Notes: generated by a model from the letters alone, not told the origin. Shown: positions 25,587-34,567, numbered from the stretch's first letter. The stretch is DNA of 64,000 bases from Bog-532 sp965277615 (GCA_965277615.1 CBDIDG010000006.1:868001-932000), one strand, 5' to 3'. Made by a program: numbers and translations.

Positions 25587-26794
25587 TCGGCTGTCCCTTC
25601 TGCTGAAGCACCAATGGTCTGAGCCGCGAACCGGCCCGGCCGGAAGCGGCTGATGTCGTATACGGTTCCCTGCTGGAACGCGAGCTGGGCCAGCACCCGG
25701 CCCACCCACGGCGCGAACTTGTAGCCGGTGCCGCGCCAGCCGACACCGACGAAGGCCCCGCCGACCGCACTGTTGGCCCCCGGCAGCGGGCCGAGGATGA
25801 AGTCGTCGTCCCCGACCAGATCGTAGAAGCAGGTGTCGACCCCGCTGGCCTCGGCCACGTCGACCGTATGGGCGGCACGCAGCCCGGGCATGCACTCGGC
25901 CACGAAGTCCTCCACCGAGCTGATCGACGAGGGCACGACGGCCGCGTCCGGCGGGTGGTAGAAGCCGATCTTCACCCCCGGCGTCTTGCCCTGGTAGATC
26001 GGGTGCCCGTAGATGCCGACGTCCAGGTAGGCGAAGACCGGCAGGCTCTCCTCGGTATAGGAGGCGCGCACCGCCGCGTCGGGGATGAAGTATTTGGACT
26101 GCACCGGGCGGTCCGGGCTGAGCGGGAAGCGGGCCGAGCAGCCCGGGATCAGCTCCAGCAGCTCGTTGGTGCCCAGGCCCGCGGTGATCACCAGCACGTC
26201 CGACTCGACCAGCCCGTCGCTGGTCTGCACCTGCCAGCAGCCACCGGACCGGGTGATCGCGCGGACCTGGGTCTGCTCGCGAATCTCGACCCCGCGGCCC
26301 GGCAGCACCGACCGCAGCAGGGCCGTCACCGCGGCCACGTCCGCGAACCCGGCCTCGACGTCCAGCCAGCCGCCATCCGCCGTGAACTGCGGGAAGCGCT
26401 CGGCCAGGGCGGGACCGGGCAGTTCCTCGCAGCGCAGTCCCAGCTCCTCCAGCACGGCGAAGCTCTGCACGGCGTAGCTCGCGGGCACGTCCGGGGTCAC
26501 GCTCGCCTTGGCCAGGTTGAGGCAGCCGCAGTCGACCAGCAGTCGCTGGCCTGCCCGTTCCTGCAGGTCCAGCCAGAGCTGCCGGGCCTCGAAGGCGAGC
26601 TGGGAGTACTGCGGGTCGAGGTAGTCGTTGCGGACCGACCGGGTCAGCCCGAACGACGCCGTCCCTGGGTCGCCGACCCGCGACTTGTCCAGCACGGTGA
26701 CCGAGCTGGCCAGTGGCGCCGCGTAGTACGCCGTCATCAGCCCCATGACGCCGCCGCCCATTATGGTCAGCCGGCCGCCGCCCGTTCCGGTCAA
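25583..26794 (-). CDS. FAD-dependent amine oxidase of the sarcosine-oxidase/DAO family
   Basis: About 403 residues. A Rossmann dinucleotide motif (LTIMGGGVMGLMTAYYAA, ending VTVLDKS), a DAO-type middle (SFGLTRSVRNDYLDPQYSQLA) and a C-terminal FAD contact (GVGWRGTGYKFAPWVGRVLAQL) indicate an N-methyl amino-acid oxidase of the monomeric sarcosine oxidase type. TTG 26794 with GAGGGGAG seven bases upstream is the likely start; GTG 26851 is possible. Coupling with the BHMT-like gene suggests stepwise demethylation of a betaine-like substrate. Substrate is inferred only. Confidence 0.82.
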   Translation of the reverse strand: MTGTGGGRLTIMGGGVMGLMTAYYAAPLASSVTVLDKSRVGDPGTASFGLTRSVRNDYLDPQYSQLAFEARQLWLDLQERAGQRLLVDCGCLNLAKASVTPDVPASYAVQSFAVLEELGLRCEELPGPALAERFPQFTADGGWLDVEAGFADVAAVTALLRSVLPGRGVEIREQTQVRAITRSGGCWQVQTSDGLVESDVLVITAGLGTNELLELIPGCSARFPLSPDRPVQSKYFIPDAAVRASYTEESLPVFAYLDVGIYGHPIYQGKTPGVKIGFYHPPDAAVVPSSISSVEDFVAECMPGLRAAHTVDVAEASGVDTCFYDLVGDDDFILGPLPGANSAVGGAFVGVGWRGTGYKFAPWVGRVLAQLAFQQGTVYDISRFRPGRFAAQTIGASAEGTAE

Positions 26795-26942
26795 GTCCGC
26801 GCTCCCCTCACCCGAATGCCAGCTGCCTGACCTGCGGGGACCCGCGGTCACGTGGAGGCCATGGTACGGCCTACCTGTTTCGGTGTGATGTCCCCGTCCG
26901 CGTCACCGGGGAGCGGCAATCCGGACGTCAGGTGCGGGTGCC

Positions 26943-27479
26943 TTAATCAGCCTCGGCTTCGGCCCCGGGGGGAAGCTCGCGCGAGATCCGCATGGCCGGG
27001 ACCGTGGGGGCCAGCCGCAGCAGCCCGGCCGTCGCCGACTCGTCTTCTTGCCGCCGGCGGCCGTGGTCCAGCACCTCGGCGCTGACGAAGATCGCGGCCC
27101 CGGTCAGCGCGCCGAGGTTGAGGGCATCGCCCGGCCGGGCATCGACGTGTTGGGGGCCGGCTGGTCCGTCGACCGTCACCGTCGCGCCGTAGGCACCATC
27201 GATCAGGCGGTCGATCCGGACCTCGCGGACCTGACCGCCCAGGCTCTGCACCAGCGCCGTGGCGAACTGGTAGGTCATCGGGCGGCCGAACGTCATGCCC
27301 TGGAGCTGGGCCGCGAGGAAGAACCCTTCGGAGGTGCCCACGTCGATCACCAGGTGCCGGTCCCCGGAGACCTCGTCGAGGACCACGCACGACAGGTCGC
27401 GCTCGGCCAGTGGTGCGCCAAAGCCCACCACCTTGGCGATCCGCATCTCGATGAACCCGGTCTGCGTGGTAGCGGTCAT
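26943..27479 (-). CDS. Bifunctional nuclease (BFN/DUF151) family protein
   Basis: A 178-residue protein with the BFN domain: VVLDEVSGDRHLVIDVGTSEGFFLA, GRPMTYQFATALVQSLGGQVREVRIDRL and DGAYGATVTV, then DARPGDALNLGAL. The plant relative has both DNase and RNase activity, while bacterial members are largely untested. The C-terminal 40 residues are extra, glutamate- and arginine-rich and outside the domain. ATG 27479 has an AGGAAGGA ribosome site, and the open frame further upstream is not homologous. Confidence 0.85.
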   Translation of the reverse strand: MTATTQTGFIEMRIAKVVGFGAPLAERDLSCVVLDEVSGDRHLVIDVGTSEGFFLAAQLQGMTFGRPMTYQFATALVQSLGGQVREVRIDRLIDGAYGATVTVDGPAGPQHVDARPGDALNLGALTGAAIFVSAEVLDHGRRRQEDESATAGLLRLAPTVPAMRISRELPPGAEAEAD

Positions 27480-27574
27480 GGCGCTTCCTTCCTGCGCGTG
27501 CTGACCCACCCAGCATGCCCCCGCTGACCGGATAGTCAACGACGGCGTTCCCCGGCCGCTGGGCCAGCGAAGAC

Positions 27575-28165
27575 CTAAACGATCTGCTGGTAGTGGAACA
27601 GGAGCTGCCCCAGGAAGTGCGAGGCGAGCTGCACCCCGGCCAGCGCGACAGGAATCGTGGCCCAGACCGCGATCCGGGACCAGCGGACCATCGAGGCGCT
27701 CGCCAGGATCAGCACAAACGTGCCCCACCAGGCCAGGTTGTGAGCGTCAATAGCCTGGGCGGCAATGTGCAGGCACTGGGTCGTCTGGTCGGTGGGCAGG
27801 ACGTCGCAGGCGGCCCTCGCGCTGCCGTACGAGCCGTTGAGCTGGGCCGGGCCGGTAGGCCACAGCAGCCAGATGAACAGCGCGGCCGCGACGGCGCCCA
27901 GGTGCCACCAGCTGGCGGGTTCCCGGCCGGCCCAGCGGGTCAGCTGCCACTGCGCCACCGCGAAGCCGTACGTCACCGCGATCGGCAGCAGCAGCACCAG
28001 CACCGCGGCCCCGACAAACAGCTGGCCGGTGAGCGCGCCGCCGACGAGCTCGGCCAGCATCGCGCCGGTCACCACAATCCACCCGGTCACAGCGCCCTCG
28101 AACGGGCGGGCCAGGAATGGCGTCGGCGCGGGCGCGAACTCGCCCCGCGCGGTGACGCGGCTCAT
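27575..28165 (-). CDS. Paralogous membrane protein A (unknown function)
   Basis: A 196-residue membrane protein with about five hydrophobic segments (GWIVVTGAMLAELVGGALTG, FVGAAVLVLLLPIAVTYGFAV, WHLGAVAAALFIWLLWPTG, WWGTFVLILASASMVRW, IAVWATIPVALAGVQLASHFL). A cysteine-containing extracellular loop (ACDVLPTDQTTQCL) could form a disulfide. I do not recognise the family. The protein at 29714-30304 has the same length and layout and matches along its full length, so they are paralogues. Bax-inhibitor and HepT/MntA genes lie between them. Confidence 0.78.
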   Translation of the reverse strand: MSRVTARGEFAPAPTPFLARPFEGAVTGWIVVTGAMLAELVGGALTGQLFVGAAVLVLLLPIAVTYGFAVAQWQLTRWAGREPASWWHLGAVAAALFIWLLWPTGPAQLNGSYGSARAACDVLPTDQTTQCLHIAAQAIDAHNLAWWGTFVLILASASMVRWSRIAVWATIPVALAGVQLASHFLGQLLFHYQQIV

Positions 28166-28176
28166 AAATCCATTGT

Positions 28177-28210
28177 CTCCCCGCCACCGCCTGCGGCGGC
28201 AGGTGGGGAG
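28177..28210 (-). terminator. Hairpin just after the Bax-inhibitor gene
   Basis: A stem of CTCCCC..ACC paired with GGTGGGGAG, with an inner GCC/GGC helix, begins two bases after the stop at 28212 and ends before the next gene on the same strand. It has no T-tract. Confidence 0.4.
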
Positions 28211-28211
28211 G

Positions 28212-28871
28212 TCACCGGTCGTTACCGGAGAAGATGTTCAGGAAGAACAGGAACACGTTCAGCACGTCGAGGAAGATCGACGCGGCCAGCAGCGGCGCGG
28301 TCGCGTTATCGGTGTTGGTGCGCAGGCGCTGGAAGTCGAACATGGTGAACCCGGCGAAGATCACCAGACCGAGCACCGAGTAGACCAGGTCGGCCCCGGG
28401 AATGTGCACGAAGATGAGCACGATGCCGGCCACGATCAGCGCCAGCAGGGCCCAGAAAGACACCCGTGCGATCGCGGACAGATCGCGCCGGGTGGCGTAA
28501 CCCGCCGCGCCGAAGCCGGCGATGAACAGGGCCGTCGCCCCGCCCGCTTGCCACAGCGCGCGCGGGTCCATGCTGCCGTAGTAGGCGACGGTGGGAGCCA
28601 CGGCCAGCCCGATCAGCAGACCGAAGGCGGCCAGCAACCCGATGGTCAGCGGTACCGACCGGCGCGCCGCGAACCGCATGCCGAACAGCGTGGCGAAGGC
28701 AGCCAGGAACGCGACGATGCCCACGGCGCCGGTCAGGTTGCGGCCCGCCCAGGCGCCCAGCGCGAACAGGCCGGCCGTGAACGCGACGTAGGCCATGGTC
28801 TGCCCGAACAGCGCGTGCGCCTGCCCCCGGTCCGCCGTCCCCATCTGCCGATAGTTCAGGGCCTCGGTCAT
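28212..28871 (-). CDS. Bax inhibitor-1/YccA family membrane protein
   Basis: A 219-residue protein with seven hydrophobic segments in the TMBIM/BI-1 arrangement, ending with the typical VYSVLGLVIFAGFTMFDFQRLR and AASIFLDVLNVFLFFLNIFSG. Bacterial relatives such as YetJ are pH-dependent calcium leak channels. The aspartate residues expected in the last helices are present (TMFDFQ, ASIFLDVLN). ATG 28871 has an AAGGAG ribosome site. Confidence 0.9.
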   Translation of the reverse strand: MTEALNYRQMGTADRGQAHALFGQTMAYVAFTAGLFALGAWAGRNLTGAVGIVAFLAAFATLFGMRFAARRSVPLTIGLLAAFGLLIGLAVAPTVAYYGSMDPRALWQAGGATALFIAGFGAAGYATRRDLSAIARVSFWALLALIVAGIVLIFVHIPGADLVYSVLGLVIFAGFTMFDFQRLRTNTDNATAPLLAASIFLDVLNVFLFFLNIFSGNDR

Positions 28872-28999
28872 GTGCCCGCTCCTTCGTCCTGGTGCCAGCG
28901 GTCCACCCTGTGCCCGCCACAGATCGTTACAGAGCACTATCGCGGGCCGGGCCGCCTACCGGACCAGCGCAAGACCCTGGTCCCACACCCTGGCCCCTG

Positions 29000-29347
29000 C
29001 TAGGTGCCCTGGTCGAGGCTGCTCAGAACACCGCGCAAATCAGCTATGAATGCGGCTAGCTGCTTGTCCGCAGTCGTCTGGAGAACGTCTAGGTCGATAG
29101 ACCAGTAGCCGTGGACTATCCGGTTCCTGAGCCGGATGGGCTGCTGCCAGGGGATGTCCGGGAACTTTGCTTTGACTTCAGCGGAGAGCTGTCCTGCAGC
29201 CTCGCCGAGCACGGTGAAGTTCCACAGCAATGCGTCGCGACGCTGGCGGTCACCTTCGAGCTGGTTGACCGTGAGTCCGGCCGCCAATTGCTGGGCCTGC
29301 TCCGCCGCATCGATCATCTCGGTGAGCAGGAGGGTGTCACGCTGCAT
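29000..29347 (-). CDS. hepT: HepT-like HEPN ribonuclease toxin (DUF86)
   Basis: A 115-residue HEPN protein. The active-site motif R-x4-H-x-Y is seen as RNRIVHGYW near residues 75-83, preceded by FTVLGEAAGQLSAE. HEPN toxins of this type cut RNA or tRNA until AMP is added to the motif tyrosine by the MntA antitoxin. The gene overlaps the upstream MntA-like gene by 11 bases, as in other HepT/MntA pairs. Confidence 0.88.
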   Translation of the reverse strand: MQRDTLLLTEMIDAAEQAQQLAAGLTVNQLEGDRQRRDALLWNFTVLGEAAGQLSAEVKAKFPDIPWQQPIRLRNRIVHGYWSIDLDVLQTTADKQLAAFIADLRGVLSSLDQGT

Positions 29348-29639
29348 AGACGGGCCTAGCGTCCGCCAGTACAGACGGCTTCAGTAGGGGATGCAGGGAT
29401 CGCAGTGACACCAGATCCACCCGGCGGCCAAATAGGTCGCTGAGCTCATCGGCCAGCTGCTCGATCTCCCAGCCCAGACGCCGCCCAGGGCGAACGGTGT
29501 AGAGCACGTCGACGTCACTGTCCGGCCCGGCGGTTCCGCGGGCCTGGGATCCGAATATCCGGAGCTCGGCGATTCCGTACCGATCGCAGATCTCGGCTAG
29601 GCGTCCTTCATCGACCTCGATGCCGGGGATGATCAGCAT
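29337..29639 (-). CDS. mntA: MntA-like minimal nucleotidyltransferase antitoxin
   Basis: A 100-residue nucleotidyltransferase with the signature GS-x10-D-x-D (GSQARGTAGPDSDVDVLY, residues about 30-47). It would transfer AMP to the HepT tyrosine to neutralise the toxin. It is upstream of hepT on the same strand, with 11 bases of overlap. Known members also defend against phage or stress, but no such role can be read from sequence here. Confidence 0.88.
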   Translation of the reverse strand: MLIIPGIEVDEGRLAEICDRYGIAELRIFGSQARGTAGPDSDVDVLYTVRPGRRLGWEIEQLADELSDLFGRRVDLVSLRSLHPLLKPSVLADARPVYAA

Positions 29640-29713
29640 GATGTCAGGGTAGCCCGACGGGACCCTGCAGACGGGTAGTATCCGGGCCGCCCGGCCGCGG
29701 GGTCGGGGCTGGG

Positions 29714-30304
29714 CTAGACGGTCGGCTGGTAGTGGAGCAGGATCTGCTCCAGGAAGTGTGCGGCCAGCTGGCAGCCAGCCAGCGCGGCCGGGAGAGCAGC
29801 CCAGACCGCGATCCGGGAACGGCGGGCCAGCAGAACCGAGACGCCGAAAAGGACGAGGGCCAGGTACCAGGACAGGTGGGAGGCGTCCAGCGCCTGGGCG
29901 GCCCGGGGCAGGCAGGCCGCCGTGTTGTCAGTGGGCAGGGCCGAACAAAGGTCCGACGCGCTGCCGGTGCTGCCGTCGAGTGCACCCGGGACGATCGGCC
30001 ACAGGAACCAGACGAGCAGCGCGGCCACGACGGCACCGAGGTGCCACCAGCTCACCAGGTCGGCGCCGGCCCGGCGCACCTGCCACCACTGCACGATCCC
30101 GAAACCGTAAGCCACGGCGACCGGGATGATCAGCACGGGCAGCGCGGCTCCCACAAACTTCGAGTAGGTCAGAGCGCCGCCGGCCAGCTCGGCGATGATC
30201 GCGCCGAACACGACGATCCAGCCGGTCACCCCGGCCTGGAACGGCCGGACCAGGAACGGCTCCCGGGTCGACGTCAGCGGTCCGAGCGATGAGACGCGAC
30301 TCAT
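29714..30304 (-). CDS. Paralogous membrane protein B (unknown function)
   Basis: A 196-residue membrane protein colinear with that at 27575-28165: GWIVVFGAIIAELAGGALTY, IIPVAVAYGFGIVQWW, SWWHLGAVVAALLVWFLWPI, the two-cysteine loop (LCSALPTDNTAACL) and IAVWAALPAALAGCQLAAHFLEQILLHYQ. Start ATG 30304 begins MSRV like its paralogue (MSRVTARG). Function is unknown. Its promoter region faces the LuxR ATPase gene starting at 30418. Confidence 0.78.
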   Translation of the reverse strand: MSRVSSLGPLTSTREPFLVRPFQAGVTGWIVVFGAIIAELAGGALTYSKFVGAALPVLIIPVAVAYGFGIVQWWQVRRAGADLVSWWHLGAVVAALLVWFLWPIVPGALDGSTGSASDLCSALPTDNTAACLPRAAQALDASHLSWYLALVLFGVSVLLARRSRIAVWAALPAALAGCQLAAHFLEQILLHYQPTV

Positions 30305-30417
30305 GGTTGCAGTGTCCTCCGATCGCCGGCCCAGCGCATCCGTCCCGTTGCCGAGCATTGCCCGGTTATGCCGGCCGCGTTAGTCTGCCCCCAGGTGATC
30401 AGCTTTGGGAGGCCGGG

Positions 30418-33273
30418 GTGGCTCAGGAGCTCACCGACCGGCACCGGGAACGGGACGTGCTCGACCGCCTGGTCGATGCGGTCCAGGCGGGGGAGAGCCG
30501 GACGCTGGTCGTACGCGGGGATCCGGGCGTGGGCAAGAGCGCCCTGCTGGGTTATCTGGCCGAGCGGGCCCACGATTGCCGGGTGGCGCGGGCGGCTGGC
30601 GTGCAGTCCGAGATGGAGCTGCCCTTCGCCGGCCTGCACCAGTTGTGCGCGCCGATGCTGGGCCACGCCGAACAGCTTCCCGCTCCGCAACGGGACGCGC
30701 TGCGGACCGCGTTCGGGCTCAGCGCCGGGCCGCCGCCGGACCGCTTCCTGGTCGGGCTGGCCGTGCTCGGCCTGCTGTCGGAAGTGTCCGGGCAGCAGCC
30801 GCTGGTCTGCATCGTCGACGACGAGCAGTGGCTGGACCACGCCTCGGCCCAGGCCCTGGGGTTCGCGGCCCGGCGGCTGGGCGCCGATCCGGTCGGCCTG
30901 GTGTTCGCCGCCCGTTCGCCCGGAAACGACCGGCGCGGCCCGGGAACGGGCGGCCCCGACCTGGCCAGCAGCGAACTTAGGGGCGACGAGCTGGCCGGGC
31001 TGCCCGAGCTGACCGTCACCGGGCTGCGCGAGGACTACGCGCGGGTCCTGCTCGACTCGGTACTGACCGGGCCGCTGGACGCGCAGGTCCGCGACCTGAT
31101 CGTGGCCGAGACCCACGGCAACCCGCTGGCCCTGCTGGAGTTGCCGCGTGGCCTGAGCCCGGCCGAGCTGGCGGGCGGCTTCGGGCTGCCCGGCGCGGCC
31201 GCCCTGCCGAGCCGGATCGAGGACAGCTTCCGGGCTCAGTTGGCGACGCTGCCGGCCCCCACCCGGACGCTGCTGCTGCTGGCCGCGGCCGAACCGTCGG
31301 GCGACCGGTCGCTGGTAGAACGGGCCGCTGCCCGGCTCGGTGTCCCGGTCCAGGCGGCCGGGCCCGCTCAGGAAGCCGGGTTGCTGGAGATGGACGCGCG
31401 GATCCGGTTCCGGCATCCGCTGCTGCGGGCCGCGGCGTACCGGGCGGCGGCTGTCGCGGACCGGCGCGCCGCGCACGGCGCGCTGGCCGCGGCGACCGAC
31501 GCCGCCGTCAATCCGGACCGCCGGGCCTGGCACCGGGCCCAGGCTGCGGACGGACCCGACGAACAGGTGGCAGCCGAGCTGGAACGATCGGCGGATCGGG
31601 CCGCGGCCCGTGGCGGCCTGGCCGCGGCGGCCGCGTTCCTGGAACGCTCGGTGCTGCTCACCGCGGCCCCGGCCCGCCGAGCCGAGCGCACGCTGGCGGC
31701 GGCGCAGGCCAGCCTGCGGGCCGGAGCGTTCGGCAAGGTCCTGGACCTGCTGGAGACCGCAGAAGCCGGGCCGCTGGACGAGGCCCACAGTGCCCGGGTG
31801 GAGCTGCTGCGAGGGCAGGTGGTATTCGCCTCCGGGCTCGGCAGCGACGCACCGCCGCTGCTGCTCAAGGCGGCCCGGCGGCTGGAGCCGTTCGACCTCG
31901 GCCTGGCCCGCGAGACGTACCTGACCGCCTGGCTGGCGGCGCTGTTCGCCGGGCGTCTGGCCTGCGGCGCCGACCTGCTCGAGGTGGCCCAGGCCGCGCG
32001 GGCACTGCCCCCGCCCGCGCCACCGCCGCCGACCGGCCCCGCGGATTCATCGACCCTGGCCGGCCTGATTCTGGATGGCCTGTCGCTCCTGGTCACCGAC
32101 GGCCCGGCCGCGGCCGGACCGGCGTTGCGCCGGGCCGTGCAGGCCTACACCGGCCCGGGCGTCACCGAGGCCGACGAACTCCGCTGGGGCTGGATGGCCC
32201 AGGGCGCCGCCAGTGCCCTGTGGGACGACGATACCTGGCGCGCGATGCTGGGCCGCCAGGTCCGGCTGGCCCGGGCGGCCGGCGAGCTGGACCAGTTGCC
32301 GGTCACGCTGGGGGCGCTGGGCACGGCCGTGGCCTGGAGCGGCGACTTCGCGGCGGCGGATGCTCTGGTGGCCGAGGCGGATGCGGTCTGTGCGGCGACC
32401 GGCAGCCGGGCCGCCCCGTTCACCGCGATGATGCTGGCCGCGCTGCGGGGCAGCGAGGCCGATGCCTTGCCGCTGGTCGGGGCCACCCTGGCCGACGCGG
32501 TGGCCGCGGGCCAGGGCATCGCGGTGACCTACGCCCAGTGGACGTCCGCCGTCCTGTTCAACGGCCTGGGCCGGTACGAGGAGGCCCTCACCGTGGCCCG
32601 GCAGGCCAGCGACGACACTCCCGGCAACTACGTCGCGATGTGGGCTCTGCCCGAACTGGCCGAAGCGGCCGCCCGCAGTGGCCAGCCGGACGAGGCGGCC
32701 GGGGCCGTGGCCCGGCTGGCCGAGCTGACCGGCGCCGGCCGGACCGACTTCGGGCTGGGCGTCGAGGCGCGCTGCCGGGCGCTGGTCAGCCCGCCGGCGG
32801 CGGCCGAGCCGTGCTACCAGGAGGCCATCGACCGGCTCGGGCGCACCCGGCTCCGGCCCGAGCTGGCCCGGGCCCACCTGCTCTACGGGGAGTGGCTCCG
32901 CCGCGAAAACCGGCGCGCGGACGCCCGCACGCAGCTGCGGACCGCTCACGACCTGCTGTCCGCCATCGGTGCCGCGGCCTTCGCCGAGCGGGCCCGGCGT
33001 GAGCTGATGGCCACGGGGGAGACGGTCCACCGGCGGGCGCACGGTGCGGCCAGCGCGCTCACCGCGCAGGAAGCCTCGATCGCCCGGCTTGCGGCGGACG
33101 GCTGCACCAACCCCGAGATCGGCGCTCAGCTGTTCCTGTCCGCCCGCACGGTCGAATGGCATCTGCGCAAGGTGTTCAGCAAACTCGGCCTCAGCTCCCG
33201 CCGTGAGCTGCGGCGGGCACTGCCGCAGCTGGCGCCATCCCACCCGCCGCTATCTCGGCCCGCAGCGCCTTGA
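30418..33273 (+). CDS. LuxR-family AAA ATPase transcriptional regulator
   Basis: A 951-residue LAL-type regulator. Walker A VRGDPGVGKSALLGY is near residues 31-45, Walker B (LVCIVDDEQWLD) near 130, a long helical repeat region follows, and the C-terminal LuxR helix-turn-helix contains LTAQEASIARLAADGCTNPEIGAQLF and SARTVEWHLRKVFSKLGLSSR. GTG 30418 is chosen because GGGAGG lies five bases upstream, and relatives start with a short segment before RERDVLDRLV. Its 3' end overlaps the convergent oxidoreductase gene by 83 bases. Confidence 0.92.
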   Translation: MAQELTDRHRERDVLDRLVDAVQAGESRTLVVRGDPGVGKSALLGYLAERAHDCRVARAAGVQSEMELPFAGLHQLCAPMLGHAEQLPAPQRDALRTAFGLSAGPPPDRFLVGLAVLGLLSEVSGQQPLVCIVDDEQWLDHASAQALGFAARRLGADPVGLVFAARSPGNDRRGPGTGGPDLASSELRGDELAGLPELTVTGLREDYARVLLDSVLTGPLDAQVRDLIVAETHGNPLALLELPRGLSPAELAGGFGLPGAAALPSRIEDSFRAQLATLPAPTRTLLLLAAAEPSGDRSLVERAAARLGVPVQAAGPAQEAGLLEMDARIRFRHPLLRAAAYRAAAVADRRAAHGALAAATDAAVNPDRRAWHRAQAADGPDEQVAAELERSADRAAARGGLAAAAAFLERSVLLTAAPARRAERTLAAAQASLRAGAFGKVLDLLETAEAGPLDEAHSARVELLRGQVVFASGLGSDAPPLLLKAARRLEPFDLGLARETYLTAWLAALFAGRLACGADLLEVAQAARALPPPAPPPPTGPADSSTLAGLILDGLSLLVTDGPAAAGPALRRAVQAYTGPGVTEADELRWGWMAQGAASALWDDDTWRAMLGRQVRLARAAGELDQLPVTLGALGTAVAWSGDFAAADALVAEADAVCAATGSRAAPFTAMMLAALRGSEADALPLVGATLADAVAAGQGIAVTYAQWTSAVLFNGLGRYEEALTVARQASDDTPGNYVAMWALPELAEAAARSGQPDEAAGAVARLAELTGAGRTDFGLGVEARCRALVSPPAAAEPCYQEAIDRLGRTRLRPELARAHLLYGEWLRRENRRADARTQLRTAHDLLSAIGAAAFAERARRELMATGETVHRRAHGAASALTAQEASIARLAADGCTNPEIGAQLFLSARTVEWHLRKVFSKLGLSSRRELRRALPQLAPSHPPLSRPAAP

Positions 33274-34567
33274 GCCCGGCCACGTAGATCTCTGAGAACG
33301 TCGGGAACGGCTGGATAACGTCGCGCAGCACGGTCAGCGGCACCCGGGCCCGGATGGCCAGCGTGGCCTGCTGCATCCACTCCCCGGCCTGCGGGCCGAG
33401 CGCGTGGGCGCCGGTCAGGTACTCGCCGTCGCTGAGCAGGGTCAGGAACCCCTGGTGTTCGGCGTAGGCGTGGGTGTAGGTCGCGGTCTTGGCCACCCCG
33501 GACACCGGTACCGTGGCCCGGAACGGGGCCTCGGTGGCGCCGACTGACGCCGCCTCCGGGTCGGTGTAGACCACGTCCGGGATGGCCTCGTAGTGGGCCT
33601 GGCGGTCCTCGCCCAGGATGTTGCTGGCCACCACCTCGCCCTGGTACTTGCCGACGTGGGTCAGCAGCCGGACCCCGGTCACGTCACCCACGGCCCACAG
33701 CCCGTCGGCCACCCGGCACCGCTCGTCGACCGGTACACCGTGCCGCCCGGCCGTCACCCCCACGGTGTCCAGCCCGTCCGGGATCCGGGGCGCCCGGCCG
33801 GTGGCCACCAGCAGCTTGTCGCCGTGCAGTTCGGTGCCGTCGTCCAGGGTCAGCACGTAGTCCTCGCCGTCGCGCCGGGCCGCCGTGACGTGCTTTCCCA
33901 GGTACAGCTCAATGCCGTCCTTGCGCAGCTCGTCGCCCAGGGCGTCACCCAGCGGCTCGGGCTCGCGCGCCAGCACGTGCGACGCGCCTTCGACCAGCGC
34001 CACCTCGCCCCCCAGCCGCCGGACGGCCTGGGCCATCTCGGCCCCCACTGGCCCGCCGCCCAGGATCAGCAGCCGGCGCGGCACCGCCTTCATCCCAGTC
34101 ACCTCGCGGTTGGTCCACACCCCGTCCAGGTCGCGCAGACCGGGCACCGGCGGGATGACCGGGTCCGACCCGGTGGCCAGCACCACGTGCCGGGCCGTGT
34201 GCCGGGCCCCGTTCACCTCGACCACGCCCGGGCCGGCCAGCCTCCCGGTGCCGCGCAACAGGTCGATGCCCTCACCCGCCAGCCATCGCACCTGCCCGGC
34301 GTCGGAGTAGTCCGAGACCATGAAGTCGCGGTAGGCCAGCGCGGCAGCCACGTCGACCTGCGCCGTGGCCGCCGCCTCGCGGGCCCCCTGGACCGCCTCG
34401 CCGGGACGCAGCAGTGTCTTGGACGGGATGCAGGCGTAGTAGGAGCACTCGCCGCCGGCCAGCCGCTGCTCGACCACGGCCACCCGCAACCCGCCGTCGG
34501 CCAGCTCACCGGCGCAGTGCTCACCCGGCGAGCCCGCTCCCAGCACGATGACGTCGTAGTCGGTCAC
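33191..34567 (-). CDS. Pyridine-nucleotide disulfide oxidoreductase (Lpd/MerA-like)
   Basis: A 458-residue flavoprotein of the dihydrolipoamide dehydrogenase/mercuric reductase group. It has an FAD motif VIVLGAGSPGEHCAGELADGG, redox cysteines C41 and C46 in GGECSYYACIPSK, NAD motif LLILGGGPVGAEMAQAV, second FAD motif GLWAVGDVTG, and a C-terminal dimerisation domain. The usual C-terminal HPT..E active-site pair of Lpd appears altered (FPTFSEIY), so the electron acceptor is unknown. The last 28 codons overlap the convergent LuxR gene. Confidence 0.9.
   Translation of the reverse strand: MTDYDVIVLGAGSPGEHCAGELADGGLRVAVVEQRLAGGECSYYACIPSKTLLRPGEAVQGAREAAATAQVDVAAALAYRDFMVSDYSDAGQVRWLAGEGIDLLRGTGRLAGPGVVEVNGARHTARHVVLATGSDPVIPPVPGLRDLDGVWTNREVTGMKAVPRRLLILGGGPVGAEMAQAVRRLGGEVALVEGASHVLAREPEPLGDALGDELRKDGIELYLGKHVTAARRDGEDYVLTLDDGTELHGDKLLVATGRAPRIPDGLDTVGVTAGRHGVPVDERCRVADGLWAVGDVTGVRLLTHVGKYQGEVVASNILGEDRQAHYEAIPDVVYTDPEAASVGATEAPFRATVPVSGVAKTATYTHAYAEHQGFLTLLSDGEYLTGAHALGPQAGEWMQQATLAIRARVPLTVLRDVIQPFPTFSEIYVAGLKALRAEIAAGGMAPAAAVPAAAHGGS

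Noticed and set aside
30301..31788. A 495-codon minus-strand frame within the LuxR ATPase gene
   Set aside because: Antisense shadow with no recognisable domain, while the plus strand encodes a complete Walker motif.
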